Of a stretch of 64,000 nt of DNA, positions 27,897 through 36,900 are shown piece after piece. The notes below the pieces were generated by a model that was not told the origin of the DNA, did not search any database, and worked only from the letters and a program-made list of their open reading frames with translations. Source of the stretch: Lentisphaerae bacterium WC36. GTDB lineage: Bacteria; Verrucomicrobiota; Lentisphaeria; Victivallales; SZUA-371. The position numbers and the translations under genes are program-made. The stretch covers positions 930,001 through 994,000 of the forward strand of contig CP085689.1 of the NCBI GenBank assembly GCA_020683205.1, written 5' to 3'. The first letter of the stretch is position 1. Each line of letters starts with the position of its first letter.

Positions 27897-28783
27897 TGAA
27901 AAAAAATATAATTATAAACTATTGTAAGCTTTTGGCCATCATCATTTTTATGATGGCTAATTTAATGCTTGCTAAATCCGAACAAAAAACATTGAAAGTG
28001 GCATCTTTGTCACCAAATATTACTGAAATAATTTACCAGCTTAAAGGTGATAATTTTTTAGTGGGGCGTAGTAGCGCATGTAATTATCCTGCTCAGGTTC
28101 AAGATTTAAATATTGTTGGAGATTTTGCGGGAATTTTTATTGAAAAACTTTTAAAAAGTAATGTAAAAATAGTTTTTTCAATTCCGCTACCAAATTTAAA
28201 GCATAAAGAGATGTTAAAAAAACTTAATATAGAATTAGTAGAGCTAAAATTTCAGTCACTTGACGATTATTACCGTAATGTAGCAATTATTGGTGAAAAA
28301 TTAAATTTGCAAAAAAATGCTCAGGATGAAATTGAGCGTATAAAAAGGCTAGTTGATAAACAACAGAAAAAAATTATGAGCAATAAGACTAAAAAAAAGG
28401 TCTTATTCATTGTTTGGAGTAAGCCCTTAATCGTTGTTGGAAAGGGTTCCTTTATTAGTGAATTTATTACTTTGAGTGGCGGTGAAAGTTTGGGTAATAA
28501 ATTGACTAACAGCTATGCTAAAATTTCCAAAGAATGGTTAATAGCACAAAACCCTGATCTTATTATTGTTTCAAAACATTCGGAAAAAATGTTTAAAGAT
28601 TTATTCTCTGAAAGTGATAAAAAAGTATTAAAAGCATTTCAAAATGATCAAGTTTTTGCATTAGAAAATGAAGATCAAGTATTGCGTTTTTCGCCAAGAG
28701 TGATTGATGCTATTAATGAAATAAGTCGTTTAATTGATAATAAACAGAAAAAAATAGATGAAAAAAGCGCTATTAAAAAATAA
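27896..28783 (+). CDS. btuF: Cobalamin ABC transporter substrate-binding protein
   Basis: 295 residues with a signal peptide (KLLAIIIFMMANLMLAKSEQ region). The class III binding-protein fold starts KVASLSPNITEIIYQL, then GRSSACNYPAQVQ near residue 60, typical of BtuF. A second lobe follows (VLFIVWSKPLIVVGKGSFIS, then LSGGESLGNKL). It would bind cobalamin in the periplasm and deliver it to BtuCD. It overlaps the pseudopilin stop by 1 nt and the btuC start by 26 nt. Cobalamin specificity rests on the riboswitch and these motifs together. Confidence 0.9.
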   Translation: MKKNIIINYCKLLAIIIFMMANLMLAKSEQKTLKVASLSPNITEIIYQLKGDNFLVGRSSACNYPAQVQDLNIVGDFAGIFIEKLLKSNVKIVFSIPLPNLKHKEMLKKLNIELVELKFQSLDDYYRNVAIIGEKLNLQKNAQDEIERIKRLVDKQQKKIMSNKTKKKVLFIVWSKPLIVVGKGSFISEFITLSGGESLGNKLTNSYAKISKEWLIAQNPDLIIVSKHSEKMFKDLFSESDKKVLKAFQNDQVFALENEDQVLRFSPRVIDAINEISRLIDNKQKKIDEKSAIKK

Positions 28784-29756
28784 AAAAATTATAAATTTTT
28801 CGTTAATATGTTGCGGTATAATTGTTATGATTTGTGGTGTATTATTTGGCGATACTAGCTTAAGTTTTGCTGAAATATTTGATGATAGTACAATTAATCA
28901 ACTAATTGTAAAGTTACGTGTGGAAAGGGTTTGCTTTGCTTTTGTTATAGGTATGGCGCTAAGTGTAGCTGGTTTAATTTATCAAGCAATACTGCGTAAT
29001 CAATTAGCTGAACCAGCCATTTTAGGTGTGAGTAGTGGAGCTGGTCTTGGTGCATGCATAATGATTTTTACAGGTATAAGTCTTAAATATCCAATTACAT
29101 TAAGTTTGGGCGCATTCGCTGGAGGCACGGTGGCAATTACCATAGTTTTAATTTTGTGTACAATTTTGAATGCACGAAAATTATTTTCAATAAATTTAGC
29201 AATTTTAATCGGAGTTATTGTTAGTAATTTGTTTAGTAGCCTATTAATGACAATTATTGCATTAGTACCTGCTGGAGAGTTGAATAGTGTTAGTTGGTGG
29301 CTTTTAGGAAATTTAGATGGCGGTAACTGTGATGTAATTCTAATTTTATTGTTGGTGACATTTTTTGCCGTATTGGCTAGTTGCTTATGGGGAAGGGAAT
29401 TAAACTTATTATCAATTGATCAAAAATTATCATATAATGTTGGCCTGAATAATATGGCTATTACGGTGTCATTTTTGTTAGTAGCGTCACTTTTGGCATC
29501 ATTAGCGGTGGCAAATAGTGGAATTATTGGTTTTGTTGGATTAATTGTTCCACATATTGTAAAAATAATTTGGGGACAAAATTTACAGAAAGTAGTATGG
29601 ATTGTAGCATTTTTTGGTGGTTTTTTTCTAGTTTTTTGTGATTTATTAAGCCGTATTATTATTGAAAACAGACCGTTGCCAATTGGTATTATTACAGCAT
29701 TTTTTGGCGGAATATTTTTTATTTATTTATTATTTAAAGAACGCGAGGTAGTTTAA
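28758..29756 (+). CDS. btuC: Cobalamin ABC transporter permease (FecCD family)
   Basis: 332 residues, about ten membrane helices. Family marks are RVERVCFAFVIGMALSVAGL, YQAILRNQLAEPAILGVSSG near residue 75 (the conserved N-P/AEPxxLGxxxG loop), and IGFVGLIVPHIVKIIWGQN near residue 255, the site coupling to the ATPase. It would form the membrane channel for B12. The start lies inside the end of btuF, and the stop overlaps btuD by 1 nt. Confidence 0.92.
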   Translation: MKKALLKNKKIINFSLICCGIIVMICGVLFGDTSLSFAEIFDDSTINQLIVKLRVERVCFAFVIGMALSVAGLIYQAILRNQLAEPAILGVSSGAGLGACIMIFTGISLKYPITLSLGAFAGGTVAITIVLILCTILNARKLFSINLAILIGVIVSNLFSSLLMTIIALVPAGELNSVSWWLLGNLDGGNCDVILILLLVTFFAVLASCLWGRELNLLSIDQKLSYNVGLNNMAITVSFLLVASLLASLAVANSGIIGFVGLIVPHIVKIIWGQNLQKVVWIVAFFGGFFLVFCDLLSRIIIENRPLPIGIITAFFGGIFFIYLLFKEREVV

Positions 29757-30520
29757 TGCAAGATAACAATTTCGCTAATATCATTGACATTGAAAATATA
29801 AGCTTTTTCTATAAAGCAGAAAATTTTGTGTTAAAAGATATAAATTTTTCTATAAAAAAAGGTGATTTTGTGGCGGTAATCGGCGCTAGCGGCTCAGGTA
29901 AAAGTACCATAATTAATCTTTGCAACGGCTCATTAACATCGAAAACAGGATTGGTAAAAATTAATAATTTGAACATACAAGATATGTCACGACTACAACG
30001 TGCAAATTTAATTGCGACTGTTCCTCAAGAAATAGATAAAAATATTCCTTTTACAGTGCAAGAAATAGTTTCTTTTAGCCGAATGAATAAATATTCACGC
30101 TTTAAAAAAATGCCTGAAAGTCAGCGAGAAATTGTTGATAATTCATTAAAAATTACTGATATTTTTCATAAACGAAATAGTATTTTTTCAACATTAAGTG
30201 GCGGTGAAAAACAACGTGTTTTAATTGCTAGTGCCTTAGCTTTAGAGCCTCAAATATTATTTTTAGACGAGCCAACTTCATCTTTAGATATCGGACACAA
30301 TATGAAAATAATGAACACACTACAAAAATTAAATGATGACGGAATGACAATAATCATTTCAACCCATAATTTAACTAACTTAATAGATTTTGCAAACCGT
30401 GTTATAGCACTAAAAAAAGGTGAAATATTTGCAGATGCTTGCACAAAAGATATTTTAAAAAAAGAAATTTTGACTGAAGTTTTTGAATATAAATTTGAAA
30501 ATATCAATAAATTTTGTTAA
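29756..30520 (+). CDS. btuD: Cobalamin ABC transporter ATP-binding protein
   Basis: 254 residues. Walker A is GASGSGKS near residue 45, the signature is LSGGEKQRVLIASALA near residue 150, and Walker B is ILFLDEPTSSLD, followed by the switch His in IISTHNL. This is the energy subunit for BtuCF. It is the last gene of the riboswitch-controlled operon. No BtuB-type outer-membrane receptor gene is present beside it. Confidence 0.93.
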   Translation: MQDNNFANIIDIENISFFYKAENFVLKDINFSIKKGDFVAVIGASGSGKSTIINLCNGSLTSKTGLVKINNLNIQDMSRLQRANLIATVPQEIDKNIPFTVQEIVSFSRMNKYSRFKKMPESQREIVDNSLKITDIFHKRNSIFSTLSGGEKQRVLIASALALEPQILFLDEPTSSLDIGHNMKIMNTLQKLNDDGMTIIISTHNLTNLIDFANRVIALKKGEIFADACTKDILKKEILTEVFEYKFENINKFC

Positions 30521-30549
30521 TTGGAATAAGATTTAAAGTTAATATTTTG

Positions 30550-30640
30550 TTTTTGCTATATAAATATTAACTTTTATATATTTATTTCTTTAAGATTATT
30601 ATTTAATATATTTCTTTTTGCTATATAGATATTAACTTTT
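30550..30640 (+). repeat. Two long direct repeats upstream of the GH97 gene
   Basis: A 26-bp sequence starting TTTTTGCTATATA and ending ATATTAACTTTT occurs at 30550-30575 and again at 30615-30640 with one mismatch, 65 bp apart. It lies 87-177 bp before the GH97 start and contains AT-rich dyad-like parts, so it may bind a regulator as two phased sites. No other copy was noticed in the window. Confidence 0.6.
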
Positions 30641-30726
30641 TTTATATTTAATTTATTGTAAATAGATTATTTTGAGTTAATTTAAAAAATAGATATTTAT
30701 ATTTTAAAAGTACAAGGGAAAAAAAG

Positions 30727-32739
30727 ATGAAGTTAAAATTATCAAAAAAAGCAATGAAGTTTTCTCTCGTCGCATTAGTTGGTTCAATGAGTTTGAATCC
30801 ACTTTTTGCAGAAACTTTTAAACTTGAATCTCCAGACAAAAAACTGAGTATTTCTTTTAACTGTGAAGAAAAAGTTAGTTATGATGTCTCTGCACAGGGT
30901 TTGAGTATTATTAAGGATGCACCTATATCAATTACTATTGATGGTACTAAGTATCCAGCTGTAAATTCTAATGTAACGATGACAACCTCAAGTTCTGATA
31001 AATTTGTTGTTCCACAAGTTAAAACAATTAACAATAGTTTCCATGAAAATTATAATGCATTAACGCTAGCGTTTGGCAATAACTTACAACTTGAAGCTCG
31101 CGCTTATGATGAAGGGGTGGCATTCCGTTGGAAAACAAATTTTAATAAAGAGACAATTTTAGTTAATAATGAACAAAATGAGCTAAAATTTACTAAAGGA
31201 TTTTCGATTTATTATCCTCAATTAGATGGTAAAAATTTTATTTCAAACCAAGAAAATGTTTATCACTACTTTAAAAATATGAATGATATGAAAGGGAAAT
31301 TGGCAAAATTAAGAGTACCAGTGCCAATGTTAGTTAATGTTAATGATAATTTAAAGATGTTAATTTCTGAAGCGAATTTAGAATCATATCCAGGATGGTA
31401 TATTAAAAAAGATTTAACACAAGAAAATTCTTTTAAAAGTGCTTATCCTGCATATCCTAAAGGATTTAAAGCACGTGGAGTGCGCAGTACTGTACCAAAA
31501 CAACGTGAAAATTATATCGCGAAAGTTGCAGGCAAAAGAGCGTTGCCGTGGCGAGCTTATTTAATTAGTAGTGATACTGATATGATGGTTAATCAATTAA
31601 TTTATAAGCTAAGCGATCCATCACGAGTTAAAGACTGCAGTTGGATTAAACCTGGTAAAGTTTCGTGGGATTGGTGGCATGCATGGAATATTCCTGGAGT
31701 GAACTTCAAGTCTGGAATTAATACACAAACTTATAAGTTTTACATTGATTTTGCTGCTAAGTCAAAAAGTAAATATATTATTTTAGACGCTGGCTGGAGC
31801 AAAAAAGTTGATCATAAAGAAACACTACTAGATGTCGTTGACGCAGTAGACATTCCTGAAATTGTTCGTTATGGTAAAGAGCGTGGCGTTGGAGTAATTT
31901 TATGGACAACAGCATGGGCTCTTGATTATAATTTTGATAAAGCATTTAAACAATTTTCTGAGTGGGGTATTGCTGGACTTAAAATTGATTATTTAGTTCG
32001 TGATGACCAAACAATGGTTGAGTTTGTGTATAAAGTTATGCAAAAAGCCGCTGAAAACAAATTAATAATTGATTTTCATGGTGGTTATAAGCCAACTGGT
32101 GTTAGTAGAACATATCCAAACTTTATGACTTGTGAATCAGTTAAAGGCTTAGAGCAATCTAAATGGAGTAAAAAAGCTGATCCAAATTATAATACTTTAT
32201 TACCGTTTATTAGAAATGTTGTTGGACCAATGGATTACACTCCTGGCGCGATGCAAAATTCTCACCTAAAAGATTTTAAGGATAATTTTAAATCTCCTGG
32301 AAGTATCGGTACAAGGTGTCAACAGCTTGGTATGTATGTTGTTTACTTCAGTTCAATTCAGATGTTAAGTGATGCGCCAACTCGTTACTATGCTGCGCCA
32401 TTAGCTATGGAGTTTTTAACCGAAGTGCCAACAGTATGGGATAAATCTCTAGGTATTGAAGGTAAAGTTGGAAAATTTGCTGCAGTTGCTCGCCGTGATG
32501 GAAATAGATGGTTCATTGGTGGCATTAATAACTATGACGCTCGTGAATTAACAATTAAGCTTGATTTCTTAACTCAAGGTCAAACTTATCAATTAAAGCT
32601 TTATAAAGATGGCAAGGATATTGAAGAAGATGCAACTAGTGTTGAGTTACAAACTGTTAATGTTAAATATAATGATACAATCAAAGTAAAAATGGCAACA
32701 GGTGGAGGTTTCGCAGGAATCTTAACTCCTGTAAAATAG
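30727..32739 (+). CDS. Glycoside hydrolase family 97 protein, secreted
   Basis: 670 residues. A signal peptide (KFSLVALVGSMSLNPLFAE) is followed by the GH97 N-terminal beta-sandwich (residues about 28-280; FKLESPDKKLSISF). The catalytic barrel follows with SWDWWHAWNIPGV near residue 318, YIILDAGW and GIAGLKIDYLVRDDQ near residue 420, then IIDFHGGYKPTG and VVGPMDYTPGAM. A C-terminal beta domain ends the protein. In GH97 an Asp in this KxDxxxRDDQ region marks the retaining branch, whereas SusB-type inverting enzymes use Glu; so an alpha-galactosidase-like retaining enzyme is suggested. Substrate is not certain. It stands alone, with direct repeats upstream and a terminator downstream. Confidence 0.93.
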   Translation: MKLKLSKKAMKFSLVALVGSMSLNPLFAETFKLESPDKKLSISFNCEEKVSYDVSAQGLSIIKDAPISITIDGTKYPAVNSNVTMTTSSSDKFVVPQVKTINNSFHENYNALTLAFGNNLQLEARAYDEGVAFRWKTNFNKETILVNNEQNELKFTKGFSIYYPQLDGKNFISNQENVYHYFKNMNDMKGKLAKLRVPVPMLVNVNDNLKMLISEANLESYPGWYIKKDLTQENSFKSAYPAYPKGFKARGVRSTVPKQRENYIAKVAGKRALPWRAYLISSDTDMMVNQLIYKLSDPSRVKDCSWIKPGKVSWDWWHAWNIPGVNFKSGINTQTYKFYIDFAAKSKSKYIILDAGWSKKVDHKETLLDVVDAVDIPEIVRYGKERGVGVILWTTAWALDYNFDKAFKQFSEWGIAGLKIDYLVRDDQTMVEFVYKVMQKAAENKLIIDFHGGYKPTGVSRTYPNFMTCESVKGLEQSKWSKKADPNYNTLLPFIRNVVGPMDYTPGAMQNSHLKDFKDNFKSPGSIGTRCQQLGMYVVYFSSIQMLSDAPTRYYAAPLAMEFLTEVPTVWDKSLGIEGKVGKFAAVARRDGNRWFIGGINNYDARELTIKLDFLTQGQTYQLKLYKDGKDIEEDATSVELQTVNVKYNDTIKVKMATGGGFAGILTPVK

Positions 32740-32764
32740 TAGCTTGGTGTAAATAAAAAAATTT

Positions 32765-32808
32765 AAAAAGTCAATTTTGTTGAAGTTAATTCACAAAGTT
32801 GACTTTTT
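32765..32808 (+). terminator. Terminator of the GH97 gene
   Basis: AAAAAGTCAA at 32765-32774 pairs with TTGACTTTTT at 32799-32808, with further inner pairing (TTGT/ACAA). The run TTTTTT after GAC supports termination on the plus strand. The A-rich left arm could also serve the leftward gene beyond. Confidence 0.7.
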
Positions 32809-32838
32809 TATTTATATATTGTATTGGATGGTAATTTT

Positions 32839-33702
32839 TTAATTGCTTAACTGAGCTTTTTGATATCGTTTTTTTGATAATAATTGTTTGAATTTGTCTT
32901 CAAAATCTTTATTGAAATAGTTTTTTGTAATTTTAATAAACAAAAAGAGCATTACTAATGGAATCAAAATAATTTGTACAATAAAAAGTCCTAAATATAG
33001 TGTTATTAACGCCAAATAGCTTTCTGTTATTGCAGTTAGGTTACTATAAACTAGTTGAACTTTTTCTTTAATTTCATTAAATCCAGCTTTAGTAAAATAT
33101 GAATTTTTTTGTTTATAATCTGGAAGAAGTATTTTTATTTTTTTATTTGTTTGAGTAATTTTGAATTCAAAAAATTGTTGTTCAATGAAGTTGCTTAAAT
33201 AAGATGATGCCGGCAAACAAAATCGTGCTAGCAGTAAAACAACAATTATTTTTTTTGTGAATGCATAACTGCGATGATTTTTCAAGGAGTTGACCCAGAC
33301 ACCAAAAGTTAAAAATATTAATAATAATGCAATTATCTTTGGAGCTAAAAAGCAGGTTATCTCATAAATTATTTTTTGAATTCCAAGTGAAGCAATAGCC
33401 GTAATCATTAAGTTTGACGCTCGTTCTGTTATATCATCAATTGGGTCGAGAATTTCACCAAGAGCAACATTTCCGCCAATTCCAAGATGTACAGAGATAT
33501 AAGATTCTTTAAGGACTGAAACTGATGCATTAGTCATTTTGCACACAGCATATGATGCTGTCGCTTTTTTGATTGAAGATGAAAAATATTTATTACTACT
33601 TGCATCTATATATGGAACTTTGATATTACCAATTAAAAATAATAGAGCCGAAAAAATTATTAATAATAACGTCCAAACTAATTTCTTATAAAATTGATTC
33701 AT
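32839..33702 (-). CDS. Unrecognised membrane protein with a long extracytoplasmic loop
   Basis: 287 residues from an ATG at 33702 preceded by AAAGGAACGAATA. One N-terminal membrane helix (LVWTLLLIIFSALLFLIG) is followed by a soluble loop of about 80 residues ending LGEILDPIDDITERASNLMI. Further helices follow (IIALLLIFLTFGVWV, KIIVVLLLARFCLPASSYL, LALITLYLGLFIVQIILIP). A basic tail (FKQLLSKKRYQKAQ) is probably cytoplasmic. No family is recognised. It lies between the GH97 gene and the CobN-like operon terminator and appears to be a single-gene unit. Confidence 0.65.
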   Translation of the reverse strand: MNQFYKKLVWTLLLIIFSALLFLIGNIKVPYIDASSNKYFSSSIKKATASYAVCKMTNASVSVLKESYISVHLGIGGNVALGEILDPIDDITERASNLMITAIASLGIQKIIYEITCFLAPKIIALLLIFLTFGVWVNSLKNHRSYAFTKKIIVVLLLARFCLPASSYLSNFIEQQFFEFKITQTNKKIKILLPDYKQKNSYFTKAGFNEIKEKVQLVYSNLTAITESYLALITLYLGLFIVQIILIPLVMLFLFIKITKNYFNKDFEDKFKQLLSKKRYQKAQLSN

Positions 33703-33890
33703 TATTCGTTCCTTTTGTTTTGTCATTTATATAAAAATAGTTCAATGAAAATGTAAAAGCAAATTTTGGTTTAAAATAATTGCAATGTCACATTAAATTA
33801 AAATTTAAATATTGTTAAATCTATAAACTATCCTGATGTAGTATTTTAAAAAAAATTGTATGATTAAGTGATAATTTGTTATCATAAGAA

Positions 33891-33921
33891 AAAGCTATTA
33901 GGCTTAATACCTAATAGCTTT
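33891..33921 (-). terminator. Terminator of the Fur-pseudopilin-CobN-like operon
   Basis: A perfect 12-bp stem AAAGCTATTAGG/CCTAATAGCTTT with a 7-nt loop. On the minus strand it runs into GCTTTTTCTT. It begins 38 bp past the CobN-like stop. Confidence 0.85.
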
Positions 33922-33958
33922 AATTTATTTATGAAATTTAAAAAATTAAATTGGGAAA

Positions 33959-36900
33959 CTAAATTTCTTTGTTACGTTTGCTACCAATAAACATTGATAT
34001 TAAAATTAATAAAATGACTACACCAATCATAATTAGAGCACTTTTATTATTTTTAATTAATTCGTCAAGATTTTGTTTTTTAGGTTGTTGTTTTTTTAAT
34101 TCAACGCGCTCTTTATTAACCTGTTTTTTTTGATTTTTAGCGACTTCTTTAATATCTTTAATCTTCTTTTGATATTCTTTTTGTAACTGTTTATCATCGT
34201 TAATTAACTTTTCAATCATGTTGTTTAACTTGCTATTATTACAAACAAAATTGCTACATCCCGCATCATGTTTCTTTACCATTTCAGCATGAAGTTTTGC
34301 CAACTCTTTTTTAGTTTTTTCATCAGCATTCCATAAACCTTTACGAATTGTTTCAAGCATAACTGCTGTCATTTCCTGAAGCGCATATGGATTTTTATCT
34401 TCGAAAAACTTTTTCATGCCAATTTTATGTTTATCATCAATAATAGTTGCTTTTAAGTCTTCCCAGTAATAATCTTCAAGCATTTTAGGACGCATGACCT
34501 CCCAGCCGTATGAATTACGGGCAATTTCTGCCATTGATTCAGCCGCACTTGCACCTTCCTGAGTCATCTCCTCCAAATATTTAGGATTTAGAATTGTTGA
34601 GCGTGCTTCTATCATTGCTGCTTCTTTGGCATCTTGAACCTTGATGCTGTTTGGATTTCGCAAATCATTAAAATAAATGTCAGGATTTTTTCCAGTTACT
34701 TTTTTAATCGATAAATTCATACCGCCCATAAATTCATAAACATGATCTAAACTTAATGGCCCAGTGGTATTTGATGAACGTGGTTGAACTACTGTATCAG
34801 TATTTTGCATTGCTGCTTCAAAAATACCTTCTTTGTATTCACTCCACATATCTTCAGAGTAAACAGCTCCCATATTTTTTAAGTATTGATCTGCAATAAC
34901 TTCTGAATCATCCCATTTGTCACCAGATTCAACTAATCCCATGATACCAGTTCCGAAGTTACCATTGACGCCACCAAATACTCTCGCTGCTGATAATTTA
35001 CGTGCTTCAATAGGTGAATAACCTTTATCTATTAAAACTTTTTCAGCATCAGTTGATCCTTTTTTTACATTGTTGACAAATTTTTTGCCATTTGCGTCAA
35101 AAAAATCATTGTCATTGGCGTTCGCAGCCAATTTTACTGCTTTGTCAATTAAATAAATTCTTGATGTAGCTGCACCTCTAAATTGTCCTGAAGTTTGGAC
35201 AATAACATCAATTCGAGGACGTTTTAATTCTTCAATTGGAATCAATTTTACATCCTTAACACGACCTGTTGAACTCCACACTGGCTCAACTCCTAGTAGA
35301 TACAATATTTGTGCGACATTAGTCCCATGGCTACGAATAAATTCGCCACCCCACAGTGTAAAGGCAACCTTATTAGGGTAATTTCCAGTTGATTTTAATT
35401 TATTGGCAATTAATGATTTAGTTAATTTTTTTGCAGCTTCCCACGCTTCTTTGGTTGGTGTTGCTTCAGCATCTACGGAATACAAATTTTTCCCAGTTGG
35501 GATTGAATTTGGATTTCTAATAGGATCAGCCCCTGGAGTAGCCTCAATATAACCGCCATTTAAAACATTAATTAATGCTTCAGCTTCGATTTTTGTTGAA
35601 TCAATCAATGCACTTTGATATTTATTAACATTATTAACCGCTTCAATAATTTGCTTCATTGCATGAATAAAGCTATCAAAACGTTGCTGTGCAGTTTTTA
35701 AATTATTATCGCATATTTTAATTGCTTTAAGTAACGACTGTCGTGAAGTCTGTAAAACTTTAGCAATATTTTTAGCATGTTTGTTATCAAAGTCAGTGAT
35801 TAATTGATAATTTGAATCATTTGCCAATCTTAAACCAAATTGCAATTGCGCTTTAATCTTTTTAATTTCTACAATTTTATTACGTAACTGCTTCATGTCA
35901 GTGATTTTTTTTGACGCTAACTTGTTTGCTAATTTAGTATGATTTAAAGCTAAATATAGACTTTTAATAGAATCATCGGCTAACAATATTTTGATATTAT
36001 TAATTTTATGTTGTTCTTGTTGTTTCAGTATTTTAGTTCTAATTTTAGGATCATCTAAAATCGAGATAAAATATTTTTTATATCTATTATTCTTGGATAA
36101 CAGACGAATAAATTTTAACATTTTTTCTTCTGAAGCCAAATTAACTGTTTTAGCCATTTTAGGAATCATTTTTGCCATACGCTGTGCTCTTGCCAAATTG
36201 CGTGGATTTGCTAATGATGCTATTTTTTCAAATTTGGCTTCATCAGCAAATGATTTAATGAAAGTCTCTTTTTCACTGTTATCGCTACATTTTATATATA
36301 GTGATTTAATCATGCTTTTGTCTTTTTCAGAAATTTTAGCAATTTGATTTGTAGAATTTTGGCTAGATGATTTTAATTTTTGCTCTTTAGCATTTGCGCG
36401 CATTTTCATCATTTCAGCCATTAAATTAACTGATTTTTTTGTTTTTATATGATTTTTAGTGACTTGTTGGTATAATTTTAAATCATCATTATTTAATAAT
36501 TTTAAACCATCTTGTCCAGTAAAAATTTTTGAAATCATTTCATGTGCTTTTTCAGCATAATGATCTTCAAAAAAATGTTTATTATCTTTTTGTTTAACTG
36601 TTATAATTCCTTTTTCAATATCAACATCGGCCATATTTATAGCAATTGCATCAACAGCCATTAGTCGAGCTGTTTCTTGAGCTTCTTCTTTGTTATAATT
36701 GCGACCTAAAACATATAGTCCACGATTAACTTTTGCATTTTCAATTTCATGAATATAATTGTGAATGATTAGAAGTTTATCATCTTGTAAAGGCACGGAT
36801 AAATCATTTTTGCTTAATTTTAATTCTTTATCAATGTTTTGTTTTTTAATTAATTTAATTAATGATTTTTCATATTCACGACGCAAAACTTCATTTTCTT

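Noticed and set aside
35991-36347. 118-codon frame opposite the CobN-like gene
   Set aside because: It lies wholly inside the lysine-rich helical insert of the CobN-like protein; the hydrophobic look is the complement of that composition.
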